From: Girardinichthys multiradiatus
Lineage: Eukaryota; Chordata; Actinopteri; Cyprinodontiformes; Goodeidae
NCBI RefSeq assembly: GCF_021462225.1
Contig: NC_061794.1
Location: forward strand, 46,982,414 to 47,046,413
Reading direction: 5' to 3'
DNA length: 64,000 nt
Made by a program: the position numbers and the translations under genes. The notes beneath the pieces are model-generated. The model saw only the letters and a list, made by a program, of their open reading frames with translations. It had not been told where the DNA came from and did no database searches. Shown piece by piece: positions 37,401 through 49,218 of this stretch. Within the stretch, counting starts at the first letter, position 1, and each line of letters opens with the position of its first letter.

Positions 37401-40400
37401 TGTGTGTTGAGATGTAAGTTTGTGAATTCCCATGTGAGTGAGTAAATCGTAGGAAACGTCTCTCACTCAGTTCGGTTTATGAAACACAGCAGTCTGCAGT
37501 GTAATGGCTCGAGGCTACAGGGGCCCACAGGGGACATCTGCTTTAGAGGAGGGACAGCAGCTGAATTAAATCCCATTTTCAAGCCAAACTACTATTATTT
37601 TACCAGCTTGGAAGGAATCAACTGCAGACCTTTAAAACCTTTTAGTTTTCAGTGATTTTACATTAAACCAGACAAACATTAGAAGAACAGAGATGTTTGT
37701 AGTAAATCCAGAAAATGGTCAAACAGCCTTGTTTGAATAAGTGACAGCAGGAGAAGAGAGCTGAGTCCAGGAAGTGATGAAAACTGATCTTCTCACCCAC
37801 AGAGGTGGATTTAATCAGTCTTTCTCTTTCTGAAGTTCTCCTACGCTGCTGGTTGGTGATGATGCTGAACATGTTTAATGCTTTACAGCTTATGACTGAA
37901 CAGCAAGAAGAAAGAAATGCTTTTACTGCTGCCAGTCAGGAGGCCTTTATGATACTGAGTCAGCTGAGGGAGCTCTACTACTGTTACACCAGCGATAACA
38001 CACCATTGGTTTTTGCAAAAATCTATTTGAATTTATTCTGGATTTTCTCTAATCCACACGGAGTCTTACATGCTCGGCATCATACTTTTCTGCAGAGGAC
38101 ATTTGGTTTGTCCATGTAGGAAACTGAAGATTACAGTCCAGCTTGAAGGTGCTGATTATGGAGCCAGAGCTTCTGTCTTGGTCAGCACCCTCTCTGCCCA
38201 CAGTGGCACTTTGGGTCTTCTTCTAGACCTTGACAAAGTTCTAATAACTTCCTCACCTTCATGGGTTTGATCTGATGATTTTTGAGTCTAAGGTTGTTTT
38301 TATTGACTCAATAAACCTTTCCAACCTTCCAGCTTGTATAAATGTGCAGTTCTCCTTCTTAGATCTTCCCTGAATTTCTTAGACTTTTTTAAGTTCTAAG
38401 GGGTTGATCAATCCAATAATTCCTACTAAACAAACCTTTTATATGCTGCAAAAAGAAGTAATCATCCGCAGCAGGTTAGGATGAGGAATATATTTGTTTA
38501 GCCTGTTTCTGATCTCACGTTTTTGTCAACTAACAGGAGTCACTCTGAGGTTTTCCTTTCACAATCGGCCTCAGTTCTTGACAACAGTTTTAATAAATTC
38601 AGAACTCAATAGCAGGTTTGGTAAGCCTCTTTGCCCTGGTTTCTTTGTGTTTTTGTGAAAACATCATATTTCCTGAAACTCTAACTAGCCTGTTACAAAG
38701 ACACCATTTGTTTCCATTTCTTTAGCCAAATCTCTGTTAAATCTCAAACATCACAGTTTCAGGGACAGAAAACAGGAAAAAACGTGATTCTCAGAGAGCT
38801 CTGGACAGATGTGATCAGCTGAAGGATAATTAATCTCTGTGTCAGGTCCAACCTTCAGAAGCTTTGCACCTGTTGAAGATTGTTTCTTTTATGGCCTGAC
38901 TCTTTTTCTTTTGTCCTCCACTTGTGTGGTTTTCTCAGGTTCTGGATCAGGACCTTTGCACATGATGTTTAAACAGCTGCTGTTTGAGCTAACATGTTTT
39001 GTGTTGCTTTTCATTCCTCATCGCTGCAGAGCAGTTGGATGTTCTGTCAGTAAGGCAGTCAGAACAGAGACTCCTTATCCAGCCCTTCCTTGTCCTCTGG
39101 ACCCGGTCTCATCCTGAGAAATTTCTCCCTGTTGTTACTTTGCTGTATCCTCGGTTTGTCATCATGTTCTGATCTGGTGTGAAGTGATGTCCTTGCAGGG
39201 AAAAATTATGTAGTCAGGTTGTGTTTTTCGTTCGTGTTTTCCTGCAACGTGTAACGATTTAAAGAACGACTGATCCAAAAGCTACAAAGAATTGCAACGG
39301 GTCTTAAAAATTTGAAGCAGGATTACATTTTATTCTGTTTTTAGAACTTAAGAGTTTCCTAAGACTAACATTTGCCCATTTGAAGTAACATCTAACTTTT
39401 CTGCTAGCTACCTACTGCTATCTACGTTTATATTATACATCAGAAAAAGTTACCCAATAATCTAATCAAAACTTTGTTTGGCTGCAGAAGTCCAGGGTTC
39501 TAGAAACCATCGGTGCATTTGATGGAGGACTACACAGTGCATGTAGAGGGCGCGGCCTATATACCTATTGCAGTAAGCGCTGCACTACATGCATGTCATT
39601 TTCTTTTACTTGCATTAAATTTGGTTGTTTGAGTAATTGGGATAATGTGGAGCGGCTGTGGCAGAGAGAAAGTGGGCAACCTGGGAGAGGGAGACTAATA
39701 AACATGAATGCAGCTGAACCCAAACAGTTAATCTAACAGGTATAAAACAAAAAATAAATCCAAATGTACAAAGAACAGAACTTAAGAATAGATGAATAAA
39801 CTAAATACAAAGGAATGAACTATTACAGTAATGAGCACAGGGAAGTGAACTGCATGAGGCAAGACATAATAAACCATAAGGAAATGATCAAAGCACAAAA
39901 ACAAAAGAAAACCAAAACCCAAACACTAGTGGATTGTGACACTTTTAGACAGAATCCAGTCTGAGTTTTCATCCCAGAATCCCATAAAATGTGTAAGAAA
40001 GATTTTTCTGACCACTCATGGTGAGACCATCAGTAAAACCTCCATTAGCACTAACTGAGCTGTTCATTCCAATGTTTCTCTTGGATTTCTCTCTGCATCC
40101 TGTTTCCAAACTAAATCAGACAAATTATTAAAAGTTCTCCGAGGTTCAGGTTTCTCTTGCTTAAAGAGATGGTGTTATTCAAATATTAAATGCATATGTC
40201 AGGAACCCAAGACTAAGGTAGTGCATGTCCGACTCAGTGGACAGTATTATGTTGTCATTGAGGCAGCTCCTGTTGAATGAATTTTGGGAACAGTCAGTGG
40301 AAATGTTCTCTGCTTTGACCTTGTCGCTGCCCACAGAGGACCTCCTGTGGAGCGCGTAACGGACTGAAAGCCCAGCCGTGGAAGCTGAGGTGGATGTCGT

Positions 40401-40759
40401 GCTGGTGAAAAGTTCTATAAACAGCAGGCTGTCCGTGTGTCTGCTGCACTGGAGGCATAAATGCAGCCATGATAACTTCGTGATGCAGTGAGAGAGGAGG
40501 CCAGATGGGTGAATTAAACTTTGCCCTGATTGTTCTCCTTCGGCTTAAAGAATTAAAATGGAGGATTTGCTTTCAGTTTACAGTCAGCCGTTGCCCCTAA
40601 TTCATCCTTTACTCTCAGTTGCTGACAACATGTTCATGAGGCCATGAGGATGCACGCCATAATTAACTAATCTGTGCCACCAGAAACCAGGATTTTCATG
40701 TTTACAGTTTGGCTGGAGGAATCATTTCAGATGCATGTCAGATGTTAACAGGGTATTCA

Positions 40760-41900
40760 GTGACGTCCATCTGATCTACTTCTCCATGTTTTTAGATTTC
40801 TTAGCTACCCAGACTTCCTGTCTTCCTGTCTTTCAGCCTTTTTGTTGTGGATTTGCTGCTGTTTTTGGGGTCGAACCAGTTTGAGCCAACCTTATTTGGC
40901 TGTAGAATGCTTCATGGTTGCCTGGTGGCTTCAGTACAAGCGCAAATCATCATTCCTCCACCTCCATGCATGAACATTATTATGAGGTGTTTGTGTTGAT
41001 ATGCTGCATTTGGTGTTCTCCAAACATGGTGCTGTGCATTACGGCCTAACATCTTTACTTCGGTCTCACCTGTCCAAAAGGCAAAATGCAGCTTTGCAGT
41101 CAGTCATTTTCTACCGCTTATTCCATAGTGGGTCGCAGGGGAGCTGGTGCCTATCTCCAGCAGTCTATGGGCGAGAGGCAGAGTACACCCTGGACAGGTC
41201 GACAGTCTGTCGCAAGGCAACACACAAACAAACTCATTCATACACCTAAGGGCAATTTAGAGAGACCAATTAACCTAACAGGCATGTCTTTGGACTGTGG
41301 GAGGAAGCCGGAGTACCTGGTGAGAACTCACGCATGCACGGGGAGAACATGCAAACTCCATGCAGAAAGACCCTCGACCGGGAATCGAACCCAGGACCTT
41401 CTTGCTGCAAGGCAACAGTGCTACCAACTGCGCTACTGTGCAGCCCTGCAGCTTTGCGAACCTAAGTAATTCTGTAATATTCTACCTAGACATGAAAGCC
41501 ATAGTTCTTCAATCTTTTTCTAATAGTCCTGTCATGACCTTTAACCTGCCAACTCACCTGAGTCTTTAGGTCATTTCTGTGAGCTTCACACTCTGATCTT
41601 GCACTGAATCTGCTTGGTTGTCCACTCCTGTCTGAAATTGTTTCCCTTTTGTTAACAATTGTTTTCTGTATAGATGATGAACTTCAGATAGTTTGGACAT
41701 TGCCTAATGACTCTTCACAGATTTATGGGCAGCAACCGCTGCGTCATTGCTGATGTCTTTCTGACTTGGATGTGATGGAGCAGCATACTGATAAAAACTC
41801 CTTAGCGAAGAGCAATGTATTAAAACCAGTTGATTGCGTGGGTGTTCTATGTAACTTGACTTACCGTCACATTATTGGGTAATTTCACATTCATTCTCTG
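40760..41900 (-). mobile_element. Degraded Tc1-like transposon split by a SINE
   Basis: Antisense transposase wording occurs on both sides of the SINE at 41098-41446: CATCATTCCTCCACCTCCATG and TGGTGTTCTCCAAACATGG to the left, CTGTCATGACCTTTAACCTG and ATTTATGGGCAGCAACCGC to the right. The right part matches the N-terminal region seen at 6600-6930. This shows the order of events: Tc1 insertion first, SINE later. Confidence 0.65.
41098..41446 (-). mobile_element. tRNA-like SINE, 349 bp, with 11 bp target duplication
   Basis: Flanked by TGCAGCTTTGC on both sides (41087-41097 and 41447-41457). On the - strand it starts GGGCTGCACAGTAGCGCAGT and holds an A-box-like and a B-box-like sequence (GGGTTCGATTCCC), as in RNA polymerase III tRNA-derived SINEs. 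The body contains the widely dispersed fish wording CTCCCACAGTCCAAAGACAT. Its 3' end reads AAGCGGTAGAAAATGACTG. The same element, also 349 bp, occurs on + at 61586-61934. Confidence 0.85.
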
Positions 41901-42043
41901 GCTCCTTGTCACTCTGGTGGGTACAAATTGTTTGAATGAAGCCAGAGGAACAATAAATAAGTCAAGACTGAAGTTCGGCTGAAGTCTAAAGCCAGTCATT
42001 TAAAAATACATGTTGAGCTAGATGGTTGTAAGAGTTAAACATA

Positions 42044-43650
42044 CAGGTCCTTCTCAAAATATTAGCATAATGTGATGAAGTTCATTATTTTCCATAATGT
42101 CATGATGAAAATTTAACATTCATATATTTTAGATTCATTGCACACTAACTGAAATATTTCAGGTCTTTTATTGTCTTAATACGGATGATTTTGGCATACA
42201 GCTCATGAAAACCCAAAATTCCTATCTCACAAAATTAGCATATCATTAAAAGGGTCTCTAAACGAGCTATGAACCTAATCATCTGAATCAACGAGTTAAC
42301 TCTAAACACCTGCAAAAGATTCCTGAGGCCTTTAAAACTCCCAGCCTGGTTCATCACTCAAAACCCCAATCATGGGTAAGACTGCCGACCTGACTGCTGT
42401 CCAGAAGGCCACTATTGACACCCTCAAGCAAGAGGGTAAGACACAGAAAGAAATTTCTGAACGAATAGGCTGTTCCCAGAGTGCTGTATCAAGGCACCTC
42501 AGTGGGAAGTCTGTGGGAAGGAAAAAGTGTGGCAGAAAACGCTGCACAACGAGAAGAGGTGACCGGACCCTGAGGAAGATTGTGGAGAAGGGCCGATTCC
42601 AGACCTTGGGGGACCTGCGGAAGCAGTGGACTGAGTCTGGAGTAGAAACATCCAGAGCCACCGTGCACAGGTGTGCAGGAAATGGGCTACAGGTGCCGCA
42701 TTCCCCAGGTCAAGCCACTTTTGAACCAGAAACAGCGGCAGAAGCGCCTGACCTGGGCTACAGAGAAGCAGCACTGGACTGTTGCTCAGTGGTCCAAAGT
42801 ACTCTTTTCGGATGAAAGCAAATTCTGCATGTCATTCGGAAATCAAGGTACCAGAGTCTGGAGGAAGACTGGGGAGAAGGAAATGCCAAAATGCCAGAAG
42901 TCCAGTGTCAAGTACCACAGTCAGTGATGGTCTGGGGTGCCGTGTCAGCTGCTGGTGTTGGTCCACTGTGTTTTATCAAGGGCAGGGTCAATGCAGCTAG
43001 CTATCAGGAGATTTTGGAGCACTTCATGCTTCCATCTGCTGAAAAGCTTTATGGAGATGAAGATTTCATTTTTCAGCACGACCTGGCACCTGCTCACAGT
43101 GCCAAAACCACTGGTAAATGGTTTACTGATCATGGTATCACTGTGCTCAATTGGCCTGCCAACTCTCCTGACCTGAACCCCATAGAGAATCTGTGGGATA
43201 TTGTGAAGAGAACGTTGAGAGACTCAAGACCCAACACTCTGGATGAGCTAAAGGCCGCTATCGAAGCATCCTGGGCCTCCATAAGACCTCAGCAGTGCCA
43301 CAGGCTGATTGCCTCCATGCCACGCCGCATTGAAGCAGTCATTTCTGCAAAAGGATTCCCGACCAAGTATTGAGTGCATAACTGTACATGATTATTTGAA
43401 GGTTGACGTTTTTTGTATTAAAAACACTTTTCTTTTATTGGTCGGATGAAATATGCTAATTTTGTGAGATAGGAATTTTGGGTTTTCATGAGCTGTATGC
43501 CAAAATCATCCGTATTAAGACAATAAAAGACCTGAAATATTTCAGTTAGTGTGCAATAAATCTAAAATATAGGAATGTAAAATTTTCATCATTACATTAT
43601 GGAAAATAATGAACTTTATCACAATATGGTAATAGTTTGAGAAGGACCTG
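42044..43650 (+). mobile_element. Tc1-like transposon of DD34E type, nearly complete
   Basis: Bounded by TA at 42042-42043 and 43651-43652. It starts CAGGTCCTTCTCAAAATATT and ends with the inverse form AGTTTGAGAAGGACCTG. The inverted repeats are about 200 bp, ending near GTGAGATAGGAATTTTGGG on each side. It contains a transposase gene with only two one-base indels. The clean ends and near-intact gene mark it as one of the youngest DNA transposons in the window. Confidence 0.93.
42372..43373 (+). pseudogene. Tc1-like DD34E transposase with two compensating indels
   Basis: Starts MGKTADLTAVQKATIDTLKQ in a helix-turn-helix domain with SERIGCSQSAVSRHLSGKS. A one-base gain near 42672 shifts the frame just before the stretch GYRCRIPQVKPLLN. 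A one-base loss near 42917 (SSVKYxxQSVMVWG) restores it. About 80 codons therefore read out of frame, so this copy should be inactive as written. The catalytic residues are recognisable in their frames: Asp in LFSDESKF, Asp in IFQHDLAPAHSA, Glu in SPDLNPIENLW, with 34 residues between the last two. The total of about 334 codons matches the usual length for Tc1 transposases. Confidence 0.93.
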
Positions 43651-44369
43651 TACATCTAGGATACAGATTACAACAAAGTAAACCAGATAAAGAGCAGATG
43701 TGTGATTAGGCATGTGTTTAAGCACTGAGCACTAAAACCTTTAGTGACTGAAGTTTTGAAGCTGCAGTCTGGCACAGATGTGATGGATTTCCAACCTGAA
43801 GGTCACCTGAAGTTTACTGAGTGACCTCTATATGAGGCGGCCAGCCAGAGTAGGCTGCTGCTGGGGGCTTCAGTGCTTGACTGGGGCATAAATCAAACGC
43901 ACCTCACCTCATTTCAACCCCAAAGTTGGCTCAGCTTCAGCTGCTGGAGGAGAGGAGAGGACGTGTAAATAGATATGAGAGAGGAGACAAGGAGGAGGGA
44001 GAGCTAAGCAAAGAGGAAAGCTGATGAGAAGAGTTGGACAGCCAAGTTAATGTGCAATTACACAGAGTGCTTTTCTTTCAGTTTTTGATCCAAGTTCTTC
44101 TGGGATTTATGACCAGTCACTTCTGTGCTTTGTGCTTTCATTCATTACTTGGATGGTGACAGCATGTTGCTATAAGAAACACTTTTCAAGAATGTCCAAA
44201 TGTCTGCTCACTCATTAGAGGAACCGTTCAGTGTGAGGAGATACGTAACACGTGATCCACAATCGGCTGTGAAGGTCTTAGATGTTTGTTGGAGAACATT
44301 TGTGAACAAAGAGCATAGTTAAGACCAGATAAGTTTAAACTTCCCCACAACTTTCTCTCTGATCTGTCT

Positions 44370-44675
44370 GTTGTGTTCCTTGATCTTCATGATGCTGTTT
44401 GTTCAGTAACAACAGCTGGATTTATACTGAGGTTAAATTGCACACAGCTACACTGCACTGGATTTTATTTAGTGTCGGAAGAAAGCGGGTTAACACAAAT
44501 GCACTGCACTCTTTTCACTGCACACTTTTATTTGTAAAACCTGTCACAATCGAGCACTTCTTCTTCGAGTGATGGTCTTTCACATAAAGTCCTGTAAAAT
44601 ACAATTAGGTTTGAGGTTGTAATGTGGCTGAAAGTGATTTCAAGGGGTCTGAATACTTTGGCAAGGCGCGGTATA
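44370..44675 (-). mobile_element. Tdr-type Tc1 remnant with one terminus
   Basis: The right end GAATACTTTGGCAAGGCGCG resembles the GTGCCTTGCGAAAGTATTC terminus (inverted) of fish Tdr/Sleeping-Beauty-like elements. TGATCTTCATGATGCTGTTT and the adjoining sequence match the usual antisense transposase end. No frame survives. Confidence 0.6.
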
Positions 44676-45325
44676 ACCGGCAATGACACTCGATCTCTGA
44701 CTTTGTTAGTGCAGGAACTGACTGGCCTTTAGCAGAGGCCATGAAACTCTATACTCCTGAAGTACCGTCTACATAACAACCTGAAGCCTGGTGAGAATGT
44801 CCCTGAATGTCCGGATGAGGGTGAAGATCTGGTCCAGAGCTCCACAGCCAGGAAACTGTTTCTCCACAAACTGAGATTTGAGTTGGATTCTCCTCTAGAG
44901 TACACAAATACTTCCCCTTGGTGGCTGTAGTCAGAGCATATCCTCTGGTCTCTATTTTCCAAAGAGACAGACGACTACTCAGTTCTACAAGTGCTGGTCC
45001 AAACCTCTGTGCAGTGTTGCTAAGGTTTAGCAACCCTGGAGCATCTAGAGCTTTGAGGAACCTGGGGTGAAGCAACGGATGGGTTGATTGATTAGAAACT
45101 AACAAATCTTCCTATAATGAAACCGGCCAAATCTGTTTCACTATAAGTCCAAAACACCTGAGAAAAGTTCAGCTGCAGGATTTCTGTATGTTGTCACCGG
45201 TTTCTACATGATTTACTACACAGTTTCTCTTTTCATTTCATTTTACACCTGGAGATCCTCCTCAAAGGTTTACAGGAAGCTTTGGATGGTTGAAAAGACA
45301 ACAGAAGGAAATAATAGTTAATGTA

Positions 45326-47265
45326 CAGTTTTTGTAGCACATCTTAAAAAATTGCAACACCATGAAAAAATTAAATATTTTTGCTCCTCATTTCAGAAAG
45401 TGAAACTCATGTATCATACAGGTTAATTACACAGAGTGAAATATGTATGTCAAGCCTTTGTTCTTGTAATTTTGATGATTCTGGTTTACAGAAAATAAAA
45501 CCCTAAATTCAGAGTCTCAGAATATTAGAATATTGCATCAGATCAATGAAAAGGCTGTTTTAAACAAAAATGTTGCGCTTCTTAAAGGTGTTGTAATTTC
45601 TATGCACTCGATACTTGGTCCGGGCTCCTTTTGCAGGAATGACTGCACCAATGCAGCATGGCATGGAGAAGATCAACCTATGGTTCTGCTGAGGTGTTCA
45701 GAAAGCCCAGGTTCCTTTGGTTTCAGCCTTCAGGTCATCTGCATTGTTGGTTCTGGTGTCTCTCATCCTCCTCTTGACAGACCTCCATAGATTTTCTATG
45801 GGGTTCTGGTCAGGGCAGTTCGCTGACCAAGCACAGTAACACCAGGGTCTTTGAACCAGTTTCTGTTACCTTTGGCAGAGTGGGCTGGTACCAAGTCATG
45901 CTGGAAAATAAAATCAGCATATCCATTAAACTTGTAACCAGAATGAAACATGAAGTGCTGTAAGGTTTTCTGGTAGATGGCTGTGTTGACTGTGGATTTC
46001 AGAAAACCCAGTGGACCAGGACCAGCAGATTATTTAGCTCCCCAAACCATCACTGACACTAGAAACGTCACCCTTATTGCTGTTCTTTTACACCTGTTCC
46101 TACCACACTTTTTCCTTCCACTCAACATTTTTATATGGCTATGCTTGGATACGGCACTCTGAACAACCATCTTCTTCAGCAATTATCTTTTGTGGCTTCC
46201 CCTCCTTATGGAGGTCCATGACTGTCTTCTGGACATGTGTCCACTCATCAGTCATCCCCATGGTTGTGTCTCCAACTGACCCGGACTGAGAGCATCTAGA
46301 GACTCAGGAAATCTTTGCAGGTGTTTTGAGTTAATTAGCTGATTAGAGTGTGACACAACGATTTTCTACAAGGTACTCGAGGGTTCATGGGAGTTTGCCC
46401 AACCGGTCCACATGTGTTTTGTGAACCTGGAGAAGGCATTCGACTGTGTCCCTCATGATGCCCTGTGGGGGGTGCTCCAGGTTTATGGAATTGGGGGCCC
46501 TTTATTAGGGGCCATCCGGTCCCTGTACGAGCGGAGCAGGAGTTTGGTCTGCATTGCCGGCACTAAGTCGGACATGTTCCCGGTGCATGTTGGACTCCGG
46601 CAGGGCTGCCCTTTGTCACCGGTCTTGTTCATAACTTTTATGGACAGGATTTCTAGACGCAGCCAAGGGCCAGAGGGGGTCTGGTTTGGGGACCAGAGGA
46701 TTTTGTCTGTTCTTTTTGCAGATGACGTGGTCCTGCTGGCCCCCTCTAGCCAAGACCTACAGCATGCACTGGGGTGGTTCACAGCTCCTCCAAGTCAGAG
46801 GCCATGGTACTTGACCGGAAAAGGGTGGCTTGTCCTCTTCAGGTTGGAGGGGAGTTCCTGCCTCAAGTGGAGGAGTTCAAGTATCTCGAGGTCTTGTTCA
46901 CGAGTGAGGGAAGAATGGTTCGGGAGATTGACAGATGGATCGGTGCGGCTGCCGCAGTAATGGGGGCCCTGTGCCGGTCCGTTGTGGTGAAGAGAGAGCT
47001 GAGCCGAAAAACAAAGCTCTTGATTTACCGGTCGGTCTACGTTCCTACCTTCACCTATGGATTTTCCAGTATTTAACTGTTCTAATGTTCTGAGACATTG
47101 ATTTGGGGTTTTAATTTTCTGTAAGCCATAATCATCAAAATGACCAGAAACAAAGGTTTGAAGTATTTCACTGTATGTGTATCTAAGGATATGAGTTTCA
47201 CTTTCTGAAATGAGTGACAAAAATATTGAACTTTTTCGCAATATTCTATTTTTTAAGATGCTCCT
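45326..47265 (-). mobile_element. Tc1-like element (family C, copy 3), interrupted by Rex3
   Basis: The left half 45326-46359 and right half 47067-47265 match the copy at 8410-9376 (ATGACTGCACCAATGCAGCATG, GGCATGGAGAAGATCAACC, and the shared GTAAGCCATAATCATCAAAATG end). A Rex3 fragment is inserted at 46360-47066. A start after TA at 45324-45325 and the inverted ends AGCACATCTTAAAAA / TTTTTTAAGATGCTCCT define its limits. The transposase frame is destroyed. Confidence 0.8.
46367..47059 (+). mobile_element. Rex3 fragment nested in Tc1, truncated at both ends
   Basis: The + frame begins in the RT domain (MCFVNLEKAFDCVPHDALWG), passes VGLRQGCPLSPVLFITFMDR and SVLFADDVVLLAPSS, and stops abruptly in SVYVPTFTYG. 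The rest of the polyprotein and the 3' UTR are absent. GATTTTC occurs on both sides (46360-46366 and 47060-47066), and the flanking Tc1 sequence resumes exactly there, so this looks like one insertion with a 7 bp target duplication and not a later deletion. Relative to the other copies it also lacks about 36 bases between LGWF and SSSKSEAM and has frame changes. Confidence 0.85.
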
Positions 47266-47723
47266 ATAATATGTTTGTGTTTTAAAGTACTTTCTATGTG
47301 ATCTTCTTTGCTGTTGTGTTTTTAGGAGTCTGCTGAAAAACGTCTTAAACTAAAGTCCCATAACTGAAATACTTCTGCAGTCTTCTGCAGCTGAAAGGCC
47401 AAACTGAACAGTGCCAGGCTCGTATTGATCAGGGATGATAATTATAAAACACACTTATCATCTGTGACCAATGAAAGCTGAAACGTTCGTGTCCAGCCAG
47501 TCAGATCTATAACTCAGACAGTGGTGGTGCTCAAGGCTTATGGTTGTTCTGCGCTGTCCTCACATCCACGGTCCAGAACCTTAAACCGGTCCTTTCGGAG
47601 GCAAACACACCCCTCTCCAACACGCTCCTGCTGAGCCTGTCCCATACACACCACATTGAACACCCACACCGATTTACACTATGCACCCACACACACACTG
47701 CTGCTATGAGTCAGCCCCATGTG

Positions 47724-47724
<1 letters not shown>

Positions 47725-47758
<34 letters not shown>
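47725..47758. repeat. TG microsatellite
   Basis: A nearly pure run of about 17 TG units in intron 1, 1.5 kb before exon 2. The surrounding 47266-48202 has no recognised feature. Confidence 0.92.
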
Positions 47759-47760
<2 letters not shown>

Positions 47761-48202
47761 GCCTGGCAGTGCCCACGTCGGCCTCCCTGCCAGCTTCACG
47801 GATGTCTTAGATTAACACAGAAGAGCCTCTCTAAAGATGAAACAACCAAAGTAAAGATGGCCACCTCAAAGATTTCTCCTCCTCACTCCTCGGTTAGCTT
47901 CTCTGTGGCTCATCAATAACCGGATTGATCATCTATCAGACGTACTGTTTCTGCCAGCAGGGATCTTTGTGCTTGAACAGTGCACCTGATTCTGAAGTGC
48001 TTCTGAAGGTTATGATCCAACAAGCGATGTTGATGACTCAGAACCGGACCCAGCGCTTATATGGCTTAGTTCTCTATGAACTGATTAAACTTTCTGTTTC
48101 TCCTCAGTTCTGGTTTAAGTTAGCTTGATCCATTTGGATATTTGATTGATGATCCACTTCCAAACAAGTGTTTACAGCATTTACATCTGCTCTAATACAG
48201 TC

Positions 48203-48448
48203 TGGGACGGACGGACGGACGGAGGGAGGGAGGGGTGGACGGGTGGGCAGGCGGTTGGATGGACGGATGGATGGAGGGAGGGATAGAAGGATGGAGGGAC
48301 GTATGGACAGATGGTGGGAGGGAGTAATGGAGGCATGGAGGGAGGGAGGGATGGACGGACCGACGGACGGACGGATAGATGGACGGACGAACCGAGGGAG
48401 GGAGGTAGGGAGGGATGGATGGATGGATGGATGGACAGATGAATGGAT
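48203..48448. repeat. GGAC/GGAT/GGAG tetranucleotide minisatellite
   Basis: About 245 bases of imperfect tetranucleotide units (GGAC, GGAT, GGAG) with some variants, purine-rich on the + strand. It is transcribed within intron 1, about 770 bp upstream of the exon 2 acceptor. An open frame through it is a by-product of the repeat. The following 48449-49218 is T-rich intron. Confidence 0.92.
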
Positions 48449-49218
48449 TTTTTCAGGCTTATTTGCTCAAAGAAAGAATTTGCTGTTGCTGCTGGGTTCT
48501 TTCAGTCTACTTTTCTGGTTCGGATAAGTTTAGCCCAGTAAGATTTGCCTGTTTGATCAGAGGATCTGTTTAATATATGTTGGTTCAAATTAAACTGCTT
48601 TACATTTGCTTTGTCTTGCTTGGGCTCTTTGTTGGTTCAGTTTTCTGTTGGAGGTTCCAAGTTCTTTTGATGGAGTTTGGTTTGGTCCTCTTTCTTTAAC
48701 CTTGGTCCATTCTCATCTTTGTTTCAGTTTTTCTGGTTAAGTTTGCACAGTCTTAACTGGTTATTGCAACCACGTTAGCATACCCTCTGGCTCATGGATC
48801 CAGTTTCTATCATCTGCTTTGGAGAACTCAGATTTAGTTTTTATGATTTAGATTCACTGTTCCAGATAACATTTGCTCCACTCTTGGGTTGATGTTTGGA
48901 TTTATTTTAGAATAGTCACTCAAACTTTTTTATGTTGTCTATAAGACTGGTCTTCTTGTTTGGGTCCAGTTTGGTTCAGTCCAACTGAGCATACTTTAGT
49001 GATGTCAGTTTTCTTTCAGTTAACTCTGTTCTGTTCTGGTAAACAGTTTGCTCCATTTTTCTCTGGTTTGGAGCAGTTTTGTTCTGCATGGTGATTTGGT
49101 TAAAGCCGTTCTGGTATGGTCTAGACTGGTTATAATTAATCCCATATGACCCATTCTTTGATCCAACCATGACGGACTGAAATAATGCTATCGCCATCTC
49201 CTTCTGTCTCTTTCTCAG

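Larger units (their letters stand above)
33441..40759. other. 7.3 kb intronic stretch nearly free of recognised transposons
   Basis: I recognise no gene and no clear transposon here, in contrast with the dense insertions on both sides. Two perfect small hairpins are listed separately. The ORFs present (up to 104 codons) look like chance frames. Parts such as 35560-35900 and 40500-40720 have balanced composition and might be conserved non-coding DNA, which cannot be judged from one sequence. Confidence 0.4.
3918..49218 (+). other. iqsec2: iqsec2 intron 1 (about 45.3 kb)
   Basis: Bounded by GTAAGA at 3918 and TTTCTCAG ending at 49218. Much of it is transposon sequence listed separately. Stretches in which I recognise nothing are roughly 3918-5239, 7060-8409, 9379-10149, 10620-11559, 13192-13789, 16391-19138, 22625-23389, 25101-28291, 29298-30109, 30951-32186, 33441-40759, 43653-44369, 44676-45325 and 47759-48202. 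I saw no internal exon with convincing splice sites and family similarity, though a very short exon could be missed. Confidence 0.7.

Noticed and set aside
48168..48527. 119-codon frame in the tetranucleotide minisatellite
   Set aside because: Repeat units that happen to avoid stops; GGR/DG repeats only.
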